From Mangrovicoccus algicola (GTDB lineage: Bacteria; Pseudomonadota; Alphaproteobacteria; Rhodobacterales; Rhodobacteraceae), in contig NZ_JACVXA010000014.1 in assembly GCF_014903745.1 (NCBI RefSeq), positions 23,202-87,201 on the forward strand: a stretch of 64,000 nt of DNA, given 5' to 3'. The translations under genes and the position numbers were made by a program. This document shows positions 16,736 to 27,055 of this stretch, in pieces. Under the pieces are notes generated by a model. That model had not been told where the DNA came from and did not search any database. It saw only the letters and a program-made list of their open reading frames with translations. Numbering within the stretch: position 1 is the stretch's first letter; each line of letters opens with the position of its first letter.

Positions 16736-17869
16736 TCAGCCGCGGCGCGCGGCGGTGTAGATTTCCATCAGCCGGTCGTAATCGGCGACGGAATCGTACT
16801 CGACCGAATTGGCGGATTCCTCCTCCAGGCTGTCCCACTGGATCGCGTCCAGCTCGTCCGTGTCCCATTGGGCGAAAACCTCCGGATCGCCCATCTGCGC
16901 AACCGGGTTGTAGGTGCCCTCGGCAAAGCCCACCGCCTTGCAGATCTCGGGCTTCTGGACGAATTCCAGGAAATCGGAGGCCAGGGGCGAGGCGTCGGGA
17001 TTGTTGACCAGCGAGGTCAGCTCGGCCCAGACGACGCCGCCCTTGCCGTCGATCGGCCCCGAGGCCGGGGTGATCGCCCGGATCTGGGTCATCCCGTCGA
17101 GCCGCGCGGGCGAGGCCGTGTAGGTGCCACCGGTGAAATAGGCGTCGATCTCGCCATTGATCAGCGCGGTGTTCATCGCGACCAGATCGTCGCTCATCAT
17201 CTTGGACCCCGCGAAGATCTTGGCCGCGACATCGGTGAAGGTCTCGAACCCGGCATCATCCAGCGGCTTGAACGGGTTCAGGTCCGCCGTCAGGCACATG
17301 TGGATCAGGTTCCAGTTGTCATAGGTCAGGATGCCGTAGCGCCCGGCCATGTCCGGGTCGAGGAACAGCTTCCAGCCCTGCTCCTCCGCCGTGGCGCGGC
17401 TGATCTTGTCGGTGTTCACCACGAAGGAGAACGGGCCGTAGCGCTGGGGCATGCCGATCAGCTCGCCATCCTCGGCAAAGGCCAGCGGATAGGGCGGCGT
17501 GCCGTATTCGGGCGTCATCTTCTCGAAGAACGGCATGAACCGCTCCTTGTCGAGCGGCTTGATCAGGCCCGAGGGATAGAGCTGTCCGCGCGCCCAGGGC
17601 TGGTTGAGGTTGATCAGGTCCCAGACATTCACCTCGCCGGCGCGCAGCTTGTTGATCATGTCCGGATCGGAGGTCCCGGATTCCGCGCGCACCGTGGCGC
17701 CGGGGTTCAGGTCGCGGAACGGGCCCAGGACGTCATCGGTGTTGTAGCCTTCCCAGCACAGGATGTTCAGCTCGTCGCCGCGCGCGGCGCGGGCGGTGGC
17801 GGGACGCATCAGGGGCGCGGCGCCGAGGGCGGCCAGCCCCGCGGTGAAGGACCGTCGGGAAATCGTCAT
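16736..17869 (-). CDS. PotD/PotF-like ABC substrate-binding protein with twin-arginine signal
   Basis: A 377-residue periplasmic binding protein of the spermidine/putrescine type (SBP_bac_8 / PotD). It starts MTISRRSFTAG, a twin-arginine (Tat) signal, followed by a small-residue stretch and ATARA. The mature protein begins ELNILCWEGYN, where the W-x-G-Y opening is typical of PotD proteins. ATG 17869 is chosen because GGAGA lies seven bases upstream; four codons earlier there is another ATG. It is the first gene of the minus-strand unit and diverges from the kinase gene. The ligand is likely a cationic amine or related compound. Confidence 0.88.
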   Translation of the reverse strand: MTISRRSFTAGLAALGAAPLMRPATARAARGDELNILCWEGYNTDDVLGPFRDLNPGATVRAESGTSDPDMINKLRAGEVNVWDLINLNQPWARGQLYPSGLIKPLDKERFMPFFEKMTPEYGTPPYPLAFAEDGELIGMPQRYGPFSFVVNTDKISRATAEEQGWKLFLDPDMAGRYGILTYDNWNLIHMCLTADLNPFKPLDDAGFETFTDVAAKIFAGSKMMSDDLVAMNTALINGEIDAYFTGGTYTASPARLDGMTQIRAITPASGPIDGKGGVVWAELTSLVNNPDASPLASDFLEFVQKPEICKAVGFAEGTYNPVAQMGDPEVFAQWDTDELDAIQWDSLEEESANSVEYDSVADYDRLMEIYTAARRG

Positions 17870-18027
17870 CTGGGTCTCCATCTCTGTCGGACGCGCAGTC
17901 GGGGCTGCGGCTGATCTTGGACCGGACGGGCACACCGTCCGCGATGGCGCCTCTGGCTGCGCCTTGGGGTCAGGCTCCCAAAGGTTTCTTGATCTCGCAA
18001 GGGAAAATGTTGCAACTTCCAGATTAA
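17870..18027. promoter_or_regulatory. Divergent promoter between amine importer and kinase/lyase genes
   Basis: This 158-bp gap must hold promoters for both units. It contains a perfect dyad CGGACGG-GCACA-CCGTCCG at 17923-17941 and the 8-bp palindrome GTTGCAAC near 18009. The segment 17985-18027 is AT-richer and probably carries the promoter for the kinase. The nearby DeoR-family regulator is a candidate to bind here. Confidence 0.45.
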
Positions 18028-19068
18028 ATGACCCGAAGCACCGTTACGGCTCCGCCACCGGAAGGATTTCCGCCCTTGCTTTACCAGGATGCGTTCATAA
18101 ACCGCCTAACCAACGGGCTTTCCGCCCTGATTCCTGAATGGAACCTGAGTCCGGAGACCACGATTTCGCTGTTGACCGTCTCCGAGAACGCAACATTCAT
18201 CGCCCGGGATCCTCGGCGGGACCGGCCTCTGATTCTTCGAGTCCACAGACCGGACTATCATCAGGAAGCCGAGATCCTGTCGGAACTGGCCTGGATCGAG
18301 GCATTGCGCGCGGCAGATGCAGTGGAGACGCCGGCCCCCGTCCCGACCCGTTCCGGCGCGCTTCTGGGGCGGTTCCGCGACGGCGCCGACCTGCGCCATG
18401 TCGCGGCATTCGAATTCATGGAAGGGGCCGAACCCGATGCCGATGCCGGGCTGGTCCCGGGATTCCGCCTGCTGGGCGCGATCTCGGCGCGGCTGCACGC
18501 CCATGCCGAAACCTGGCCCCGGCCGCCGGCCTTCACCCGCAAGACCTGGGATTTCGACAGCGCCTTCGGATCCCGGCCGCTCTGGGGGGACTGGCGGGCA
18601 GCGATCGGGCTCGGCCCCGGGGGGCAGGACCTGCTGGAGCGCGCCTGCGCCCGGCTGAAGACGCGGCTGGACGCCTACGGCAAGGGTCCGGACCGGTTCG
18701 GCCTGGTCCATGCCGATCTGCGGCTTGCCAACCTTCTGGCCCGCGAGGAGGCGCTGGGGGTGATCGATTTCGACGATTGCGGGTTTTCCTGGTTCGTCTA
18801 TGACTTCGCCGCGGCGATTTCCTTCCATGAACTCAACCCGATCGTGCCCGAGCTGCAGGCCGCCTGGCTGGACGGGTATCGCGAGCTCCGCCCGCTGGCG
18901 GAGGAACACGCGGCGATGATCCCCGATTTCATCATGTTCCGCCGGCTTCTGCTGACGGCCTGGATCGCCAGCCATGCCGAGACGGCCACCGCCGCCGAGG
19001 CGGGTCACGGCACCTATACCGAGGGCACGCTGGAGATGGCCCGCGCCTATCTGGGAGCTTCGGCATGA
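18028..19068 (+). CDS. APH/choline-kinase family small-molecule kinase (hydroxylysine-kinase-like)
   Basis: A 346-residue member of the aminoglycoside phosphotransferase / choline kinase fold. The catalytic loop reads LVHADLRLANLL (Asp230, Asn235) and the metal motif is IDFDD (Asp248/Asp250). The family phosphorylates a hydroxyl on small amines such as choline, homoserine, hydroxylysine or aminoglycosides. The gene runs straight into a class-III PLP enzyme (ATGA overlap 19065-19068). In animals, hydroxylysine kinase of this fold feeds a phospholyase of the class-III PLP fold, so a kinase-then-lyase pathway for a hydroxy-amine is the best reading. It is not a likely resistance gene given its neighbours. 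No clear ribosome site precedes ATG 18028. Confidence 0.78.
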   Translation: MTRSTVTAPPPEGFPPLLYQDAFINRLTNGLSALIPEWNLSPETTISLLTVSENATFIARDPRRDRPLILRVHRPDYHQEAEILSELAWIEALRAADAVETPAPVPTRSGALLGRFRDGADLRHVAAFEFMEGAEPDADAGLVPGFRLLGAISARLHAHAETWPRPPAFTRKTWDFDSAFGSRPLWGDWRAAIGLGPGGQDLLERACARLKTRLDAYGKGPDRFGLVHADLRLANLLAREEALGVIDFDDCGFSWFVYDFAAAISFHELNPIVPELQAAWLDGYRELRPLAEEHAAMIPDFIMFRRLLLTAWIASHAETATAAEAGHGTYTEGTLEMARAYLGASA

Positions 19069-20390
19069 CCGGCGGCGGCGCCATGCGCCCGATCCTCGAC
19101 ATGAACGCCTATCGCCCGGGCGACAGCCGCACCGACAGCGTCGAGCGGCGGCTGGCCAATCTCGGCGCGGCCTCCGTGCTGTTCTACCGCCAGCCGATAG
19201 AGATGGCCGAGGCTGCGGGGGCCTGGATGGTGGCGAAGGACGGCACGCGCTACCTGGATTTCTACAACAACGTTCCCTCGGTCGGTCATTGCCATCCCCG
19301 CGTGGTCGCTGCCGTCTCGGAACAGATCGCGCGCCTGAACATCCACACGCGCTATGTCGTGGACGTGGTCGATGACTACCTGGAACGGCTGAAGGCGACC
19401 CTGCCGCCCGAGCTGGAAAATGTCGTCATGACCTGCTCGGGCAGCGAGGCGAACGACCTGGCGATCCGCGTGGCGCGGGCCGCCACCGGCGGGACCGGCA
19501 TCATCGTCACCGAGACGGCCTATCACGGCAATACGGCGCTGGTGACGGAAGCCTCGCCCTCGGCGCGGCGGCGCGGGTCTCTGCCCGACTGGGTGATCGC
19601 CGTTCCCCCGCCCTCCTGCGCGCATCACGGCACGGACATCGCGGGGGGCTTCCTGGCCAGCATCGAGGCGGCCTTGGCGGAATTCGCCCGCCGCGGCATC
19701 CGGCCCGCCGCGCTGCTGGTCGACACGATATTCTCCTCCGACGGCATCTTCGCCGATCCGGCCGGGTTCCTGCGCCCCGCGGCCGCGGCCGTGCGCGCCG
19801 CCGGGGGCCGGATCATCGCCGACGAGGTCCAGCCCGGGTTTGCCCGCACCGGCGATGCCTTCTGGGGGTTCGGACGCCATGGCCTGGCGCCCGACATGGT
19901 CACGATGGGCAAGCCCATGGGCAACGGCTTTCCGATGGCGGCCCTGGCGGCGCGGCCCGCAGACCTGGCCGCCTTCTGCGAGGGCACGGGGTATTTCAAC
20001 ACGTTCGGAGGCAATCCCGTGGCCGCCGCCGCCGGGCGCGCGGTTCTGGAGGTGATCGAGGAGGAAGACCTGCAGGGAAATGCGTTGCGGGTCGGCGCCG
20101 GGCTGATGGAGCAGCTGCAGTCGGTCGCGGCGCGCGACGACCGCATCGCCGGGCTGCGCGGTGCCGGGCTGTTCATCGGCCTGGACCTGGCCGCCCCCGG
20201 CGGCGGCCGCCCCGATCCCGACCTGACTGTCCGGGTGATCGACGGAATGCGGGCGCGCGGGGTCCTGATCGGGGCGGCGGGGCGCCATGGCGCCACGCTC
20301 AAGATCCGCCCGCCCCTGTGCCTGGGCGCGGACGAGGCCGGGATCTTCGCCGGGGCGCTGGAGGCCGCGCTGCGCGAGGCGCGCGGCTGA
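19065..20390 (+). CDS. Class-III PLP enzyme, probable O-phosphoamine phospho-lyase
   Basis: A 441-residue fold-type I class-III aminotransferase-like enzyme. Asp253-Glu254 lie in IADEVQPGFARTG and the PLP lysine is Lys283 in MGKPMGNGFPMA. The phrases NNVPSVGHCHP, M-G-K-P-M-G-N-G and FNTFGGNPVAAAAG are the wording of the ethanolamine-phosphate / 5-phosphohydroxylysine phospho-lyase branch; ordinary transaminases usually read A-K-G/S rather than G-K-P here. The predicted reaction removes phosphate and ammonia from a phosphorylated amino alcohol to leave an aldehyde. It is coupled to the upstream kinase. An omega-transaminase role remains possible. Confidence 0.8.
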   Translation: MTGGGAMRPILDMNAYRPGDSRTDSVERRLANLGAASVLFYRQPIEMAEAAGAWMVAKDGTRYLDFYNNVPSVGHCHPRVVAAVSEQIARLNIHTRYVVDVVDDYLERLKATLPPELENVVMTCSGSEANDLAIRVARAATGGTGIIVTETAYHGNTALVTEASPSARRRGSLPDWVIAVPPPSCAHHGTDIAGGFLASIEAALAEFARRGIRPAALLVDTIFSSDGIFADPAGFLRPAAAAVRAAGGRIIADEVQPGFARTGDAFWGFGRHGLAPDMVTMGKPMGNGFPMAALAARPADLAAFCEGTGYFNTFGGNPVAAAAGRAVLEVIEEEDLQGNALRVGAGLMEQLQSVAARDDRIAGLRGAGLFIGLDLAAPGGGRPDPDLTVRVIDGMRARGVLIGAAGRHGATLKIRPPLCLGADEAGIFAGALEAALREARG

Positions 20391-20406
20391 GCCCCCTGCC
20401 CCGCCG

Positions 20407-21186
20407 TCAGACCTGCCGCGGCGGGGCCACCAGCATCTCCACCTCGCCGCGGTCGAGCGCGCGCGCCAGCGGTCCCTCGGGGGCGTGGTCGCTGACCAGA
20501 AGGTCGATCTCGCTCCACCCGGCATAGCGGGCCGAGGCCATGCGGTCGAATTTCGTGTGATCGGCCACGATCATGTTGCGCGCGCCCTGGCGCAGCATCG
20601 TGGCATAGACATCGCCCGCCTCGATCAGCGCATCGCTGGGCCCGTCCGGGGACAGCGCCGAGGCCCCCAGGATGGTCCAGTCGGCGCTATAGCCCTGCAG
20701 GAACCGGACCGCCGCGCCGCCATGCATCGCGCCCTCTTCCGGGTGGTATTCGCCGGGCACCATCAGCACGCGGATCGTGGGGTTCTGCGCCAGGGCGGTG
20801 GCCACCGCGAAACTATGGGCGATGACCGTCAGGCCGGTCATCTCGAAGGCGATGCGCCGCGCGAGGATCGCCGTCGTCGCCCCCGAGCCGATCATCAGCG
20901 TGCGCGCCCGCTTCAGCCGCGGCTGCGCGGCGCGGGCGATGGCCTCGCGTTCGGGGACCAGCTGCCTTTCGCGCTTGGACAGGACCGGCTCGGACGGCGC
21001 GCGCAGCATCGCCCCGCCATAGGTCCGCGCGATCAGCCCGCGCTCGGCCAGTTCCTCCAGGTCCCGGCGGATCGTCTCGGTCGTGACCTCCAGCGCCGAG
21101 GCCAGCGCCTTGACCCGCAGCATCGGGGCATCCGCCAGCGTCGCGAGGATCCGGCTCTGGCGGAGATCGCGTTTCGTCGGTTTCAA
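20407..21186 (-). CDS. DeoR/GlpR family transcriptional regulator
   Basis: A 259-residue DeoR-type repressor. Its N-terminal winged helix is clear: LRVKALASALEVTTETIRRD followed by L-E-E-L-A-E-R-G-L-I-A-R-T-Y-G-G. The C-terminal sugar-phosphate-sensor-like domain has the phosphate-site motif LMIGSGATTAILARR. Family members respond to phosphorylated intermediates. The start must be TTG 21186, since an in-frame stop lies shortly upstream; AAGGA sits ten bases before it. It converges on the phospholyase gene, so a phosphorylated amine made by the kinase is an attractive effector. That is inference. Confidence 0.85.
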   Translation of the reverse strand: MKPTKRDLRQSRILATLADAPMLRVKALASALEVTTETIRRDLEELAERGLIARTYGGAMLRAPSEPVLSKRERQLVPEREAIARAAQPRLKRARTLMIGSGATTAILARRIAFEMTGLTVIAHSFAVATALAQNPTIRVLMVPGEYHPEEGAMHGGAAVRFLQGYSADWTILGASALSPDGPSDALIEAGDVYATMLRQGARNMIVADHTKFDRMASARYAGWSEIDLLVSDHAPEGPLARALDRGEVEMLVAPPRQV

Positions 21187-21204
21187 GGCGCAGCCATCCT
21201 TCGC

Positions 21205-21225
21205 TCCGGCGCATCATGCGCCGGA
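21205..21225 (-). terminator. Hairpin between ppc and the DeoR gene
   Basis: A perfect 8-bp inverted repeat TCCGGCGC / GCGCCGGA with a 5-base loop lies in the 79-bp gap between the end of ppc and the start of the DeoR gene, both on the minus strand. It can serve as ppc terminator or as an operator for autoregulation. It lacks a T-tract. Confidence 0.5.
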
Positions 21226-21265
21226 ACCTTATGCCCTGCCCGCGGACGATGCGCAAAGGGCGGCA

Positions 21266-23842
<2,577 letters not shown>

Positions 23843-24009
23843 GTCGGACCCTCGTTACCCGTGACCTCCCCGCGCCTCGCCCGCAGGGCTCCTGACGAGG
23901 CCAAGCCTCGTGATTTCGAGATGTTAGCGCCCAAACCGCGTTCTGCAATGCGGCATGTTCACGGTTCCGTCGCATTCCGCGGCGTCTCGCATGCGTGACG
24001 CAGGGACGC
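23843..24009. promoter_or_regulatory. ppc upstream region with a perfect dyad
   Basis: This 167-bp gap lies between the ppc start and the parB stop, both on the minus strand. It holds a perfect inverted repeat ACGAGGC-CAA-GCCTCGT at 23895-23911 and, at 23984-23999, a copy of the dyad described separately as a possible partition site. The first dyad could be a ppc operator or the end of the par transcript. Confidence 0.45.
23984..23999 (+). repeat. Candidate partition-site dyad, copy A
   Basis: GTCTCGC-AT-GCGTGAC, a 16-bp imperfect palindrome (halves match at 6 of 7 positions). The same 14 outer bases recur at 26552-26567 (inverted) and 28324-28339. This copy lies 11 bp past the parB stop. 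The position at the edge of the rep/par module and the repeated dyad form fit a parS-like site. Binding by the ParB-like protein is inference. Confidence 0.5.
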
Positions 24010-25089
24010 TCAGCTTTCCTGCAGGCTGCTGCCGACCCGCTCCAGCATGGCGCGCAGACCAGCCTCATCCAGATCAGCGCAGCCTTCCAGCGTCAGGACC
24101 AGCTTGCCATCCCGCGCGCTGGCCCGGATCGACACGCCCTGCCCCTGCCAGTCGGCCACAAGCGGCGCGGGCCTGTCGGGACGGGCCGCGCCGAAGGCCC
24201 CCCTGCCCGCCACGAAGGCCTCCAGCACCGCCAGCTCTTCCGCCGGCCCGGGGAACTTCGCGTCCCGGTCCGACAGGACAGCGATCAGCTCGGCCTCCCG
24301 TCCGTCCTTCACCGCCTGGGCCAGCCTTGCGCCCAGCCTCTCGCCGATCGCCTCGGGGTAATCCAGGTAGGGCCCGAACACCGCGTGGATCACGGTGAAG
24401 TTGCGGATCTTGTAGCGCCGGTTGCGGCTGGAATTCGGGAACAGCGCCTGGATCGCCTCCTCGATGCCGTCGCAGATCCCCTGTTCTGCCGCCAGGCAGC
24501 AGATCCGCCCCCGTTCATAGAAGCTGACATCCTGGCGGATCTCGTTCTCCTCGATCATCGCCAGCATGTCGCCCAGGGTCTCGCGGCGGCTGCGGATCAG
24601 CGCCCGCACCTGCGAGAATTTCGGATCGCCGGTTTCCTCGTAGAGCTCGCGCAGCACGCTGACCCGGCGATAGCCGCTGATCAGCCGCCAGGACCCGTCG
24701 GCCTCCGGCCCCAGTTCCACCGGCACCTGCTGTCCGCGCGCAGCGATGGAGCCCTTCAGTTCGGCCCAGGCCTCTCCGTCGCGATCCAGCATCCGCCTGT
24801 CCCGTGCCAGGGCATGCAGGTCGATCCGTTCCAGCGGCACCAGCTCCACCACCCGGCCGTCATCGCGCGCGCCGGCCAGGGTTTCGCTATCGGCACGCAG
24901 CCCCGAATTCTCGCGCCGCAGCTTGCGGATTTCCTCTTCCACCTGCGCGGCGGCAGAGCCGGCCACCTTGCCGATGGGCGGCGCCATGCCCGCCGCCATG
25001 TCGCGCCGCTCGGCGGCGGATTTCTCGGCCCCCTCGCGCATCTCGCGGATGGTGTCGCGATCAATGGATCCCAGACGCTTGCGGCTCAT
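24010..25089 (-). CDS. parB-like: ParB-like plasmid partition protein
   Basis: A 359-residue ParB/RepB-type DNA-binding protein. It has a charged N-terminal region, then the ParB N-domain (VELVPLERIDLHALARDRR, and LISGYRRVSVLRELY around residue 155, the CTP-binding-box region), followed by a helix-turn-helix (ERGRICCLAAEQGICDGIEEA). It should bind a centromere-like site and load onto DNA with the ParA partner. The ATG overlaps the parA stop (ATGA at 25086-25089), so the two are co-translated. It is transcribed away from the origin region. Confidence 0.88.
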   Translation of the reverse strand: MSRKRLGSIDRDTIREMREGAEKSAAERRDMAAGMAPPIGKVAGSAAAQVEEEIRKLRRENSGLRADSETLAGARDDGRVVELVPLERIDLHALARDRRMLDRDGEAWAELKGSIAARGQQVPVELGPEADGSWRLISGYRRVSVLRELYEETGDPKFSQVRALIRSRRETLGDMLAMIEENEIRQDVSFYERGRICCLAAEQGICDGIEEAIQALFPNSSRNRRYKIRNFTVIHAVFGPYLDYPEAIGERLGARLAQAVKDGREAELIAVLSDRDAKFPGPAEELAVLEAFVAGRGAFGAARPDRPAPLVADWQGQGVSIRASARDGKLVLTLEGCADLDEAGLRAMLERVGSSLQES

Positions 25090-26456
25090 TCTGCGGCCTC
25101 CCGTGCCTCGGCCTCGATGCGGTCGCGTTCCCAGCAGCCGATCAGCAGCTTCTTGACCTCATGGTAACAGCGATCGAAGGTCTCGCGCCCGCGCCGGTAG
25201 GTGTCGCGGTTGAAATCCCCGTGGCTGGCCTCGTAGATGCCCGAGACGCGCTCGCCGGCCTGCCCCACGAGTGCCGTGAATTCCTGCCGGTGCTGGGCGA
25301 CGAAATCGTCCAGATAGACCTGGATCACATTGGCCAGCTCGGCCTGCTGCGCCTCGTCATAGCGGGTCAGCAGCACCTGCACCGCATCCCAGGAGAATTT
25401 CGGCGCAGAGTCCGATACCCGCGCCATGCTGTCCTCGATCGACGCGAAGGTGGTGTACAGCATGTCGAAGAACCGCCCCGTCGAATCGAATTCGATGAAG
25501 CTCGCCCCGACCGGAATCAGCAGGATATCCGCCGCCGACAGCGCGTTGATCGTCAGGTAGCCAAGCGCCGGCGGGGTGTCGATGAGGATGATGTCGTAAT
25601 CCGACAGCAGCCCCTCGTCGCGCAGGAACCCTTCGAGCGCGTCCCAGAACTGCCAGCTGCGATGGGTCTGCATCCAGACCGGCACCTGGAATTCCGCCCA
25701 GTAGAGGTTCAGCTGCGCAGGCAGGATATCGATGGTCGGCCAATGCGTGCCGAAGATCACGTCATCTGCCGTCACCTTCGCGGCGTCGCGGATATCCTCG
25801 TCAAGCTCCGGGCTGTCATAGTCGTCGATTCCCATGGCGGCAGCGACGTGACGGGCCCGATGGCGGGCCATGACTGCATAGGCTGTCTGGGCTTCGTCGC
25901 GGGCCAGGGTGCCGAACATGGTCGACATGCTGGCCTGGCTGTCCAGGTCGATCACCAGCACGCGATACCCGTCCAGCGCCGCCGCCATGGCCAGATGGGC
26001 GCCCGTGGTCGTCTTGGCGACGCCGCCCTTGAAATTGCATACGGAAACGATCTTGGCCGGGCTGTTGCCGGGGCGATAGGGACGATATCCCTTGCCCTGC
26101 TGACCTTCCTGCTCCAGGAAATCCCGGATCGTGTTGACCTCTTCAAGCGTGAACATCTTCGTTCCGCCCGGTTTTTCGGAGACGCCCTGCGGCAGGTCGG
26201 GATGGGCCTTGAGGACACGGCGGAAATGTTGCGCAGAGACGGGGATCATGTAGGTCGTGATCTCCCAGATCCCGAACAGCCGCAGCTGCTTTTCGCCATC
26301 CGGCTTGTAGCCGCGGCGGGCCAGGTCATCGCGGGCCCGCATGCAGATTTCCGCTGCAACGGTGAAGCGGTCTGTGGTCACGCGGGGAGGAAGGTCAGCC
26401 AGGGCCTGCGCCGGATCGATGGGCTGCAGACTGGTGGACGGCGCTTGACTGCTCAT
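25086..26456 (-). CDS. parA-like: ParA-like plasmid partition ATPase with N-terminal DNA-binding domain
   Basis: A 456-residue Walker-type ATPase. The deviant Walker A KGGVAKTT spans residues 143-150, followed by VLVIDLDSQASMSTM and, later, IILIDTPPALG. The ~130-residue N-terminal extension contains a probable helix-turn-helix (VSAQHFRRVLKAHPDLPQG), as in plasmid ParA/RepA proteins that also repress their own operon. It drives segregation together with ParB. ATG 26456 is preferred over an in-frame GTG 19 codons earlier. It is divergent from the replication initiator, which separates this module from the collinear repABC type. Confidence 0.9.
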   Translation of the reverse strand: MSSQAPSTSLQPIDPAQALADLPPRVTTDRFTVAAEICMRARDDLARRGYKPDGEKQLRLFGIWEITTYMIPVSAQHFRRVLKAHPDLPQGVSEKPGGTKMFTLEEVNTIRDFLEQEGQQGKGYRPYRPGNSPAKIVSVCNFKGGVAKTTTGAHLAMAAALDGYRVLVIDLDSQASMSTMFGTLARDEAQTAYAVMARHRARHVAAAMGIDDYDSPELDEDIRDAAKVTADDVIFGTHWPTIDILPAQLNLYWAEFQVPVWMQTHRSWQFWDALEGFLRDEGLLSDYDIILIDTPPALGYLTINALSAADILLIPVGASFIEFDSTGRFFDMLYTTFASIEDSMARVSDSAPKFSWDAVQVLLTRYDEAQQAELANVIQVYLDDFVAQHRQEFTALVGQAGERVSGIYEASHGDFNRDTYRRGRETFDRCYHEVKKLLIGCWERDRIEAEAREAAE

Positions 26457-26551
26457 TTTCGATCCGTCTCGATGTTCCTGTTTCAGGCAACTATCCGCAT
26501 CTTCCGCGAACACCCTGCCTGCAGCGAGTCATACCCCGAAATTTCGACCCT

Positions 26552-26567
26552 GTCACGCGTGCGAGAC
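26552..26567 (-). repeat. Candidate partition-site dyad, copy B
   Basis: Read on the minus strand this is GTCTCGC-AC-GCGTGAC, matching the other two copies in all 14 outer bases. It lies 95 bp upstream of parA and just left of the AT-rich segment, where it could serve as centromere, parA operator, or both. Confidence 0.5.
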
Positions 26568-26719
26568 GGTCGGTGGTGGATTTCATGAAACCCGAGAAAG
26601 GAAAAAGCAGTCACCAAACTATGAATCCCTTTCAGTTATTTAGGAACTTTGTGATCGCGTAAATCTATTAATATCAGAGGGATGGCGGCAATCCGGAACC
26701 CGGATGCATGTCGAACCCT

Positions 26720-26799
26720 ACCCATCTTCGGTCTTATACCAACCCGTTTGCGTGACTGAACCTACCCGTCTCCGTGATGAAACCCACCCCTTCACGTGC
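26720..26799 (+). repeat. Iteron cluster 1 (four repeats, 22-bp period)
   Basis: Four 14-base repeats start at 26720, 26742, 26764 and 26786, exactly 22 bp apart, so all lie on one face of the helix. The best copies are ACCCGTTTGCGTGA (26742) and ACCCGTCTCCGTGA (26764); the outer two, ACCCATCTTCGGTC and ACCCCTTCACGTGC, match at 9-10 of 14 positions. The regular spacing next to an AT-rich segment and an initiator gene marks them as Rep-binding iterons. Confidence 0.85.
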
Positions 26800-26839
26800 A
26801 GCGCGGATTATCTTCCCAAACCGGGCATTTTCGACTCGC

Positions 26840-26859
26840 ATCGGGCGCTTTTGCCCGAT
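26840..26859. repeat. Small perfect hairpin inside the origin
   Basis: ATCGGGC-GCTTTT-GCCCGAT: 7-bp arms and a 6-base loop, between the two iteron clusters. It could affect the rep leader transcript or be an initiator-related dyad. The function is not readable. Confidence 0.5.
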
Positions 26860-26907
26860 ATACGGCGTGCTTCCTGTCCGCATGACTGCTTCTTTTCCGC
26901 CAAACCG

Positions 26908-26988
26908 ACCCGTTTGCGTGAAGGGAATCGACGTAAACAACCCGTCTGCGTGCCGGGTGTCGACTCCAGACAAACCCGTCTTCCTTGA
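26908..26988 (+). repeat. Iteron cluster 2 (three repeats, about 32-34 bp apart)
   Basis: Three further copies of the iteron: ACCCGTTTGCGTGA at 26908 (identical to 26742), ACCCGTCTGCGTGC at 26940 and ACCCGTCTTCCTTGA at 26974. The steps of 32 and 34 bp are about three helical turns, unlike the 22-bp steps of the first cluster. Lying just before rep, they may handle autoregulation or copy control. The 3' end runs into an inverted partial copy near 26989-26999. Confidence 0.78.
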
Positions 26989-27055
26989 CAGGCGGGTCGG
27001 TTTCGGACCAGTGAAGGGCATCCGTCCTGTCACCGCCATCCTGCCGAGTCGCCTG

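Larger units (their letters stand above)
26457..27055. other. Replication origin region (oriV) with AT-rich segment and iterons
   Basis: The largest gap in the window (599 bp) lies between divergent parA and rep. In 26581-26680 about 64 of 100 bases are A or T, against roughly one third elsewhere; this is a likely unwinding region and also the place for the parA promoter. To its right are two iteron clusters (26720-26799 and 26908-26988), a small perfect hairpin at 26840-26859, and a partition-like dyad at 26552-26567. An open frame continues upstream of the chosen rep start through part of the iterons, but it has no family resemblance and I treat it as non-coding. Confidence 0.8.

Noticed and set aside
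18028..19068. Aminoglycoside resistance gene
   Set aside because: The fold is shared with resistance kinases, but the coupled PLP enzyme and amine importer point to metabolism.
26774..27055. Upstream in-frame extension of the rep gene (about 94 codons)
   Set aside because: The extension runs through the iterons and hairpin and its peptide has no resemblance to replication initiators. The repeats explain the lack of stops better than coding does.
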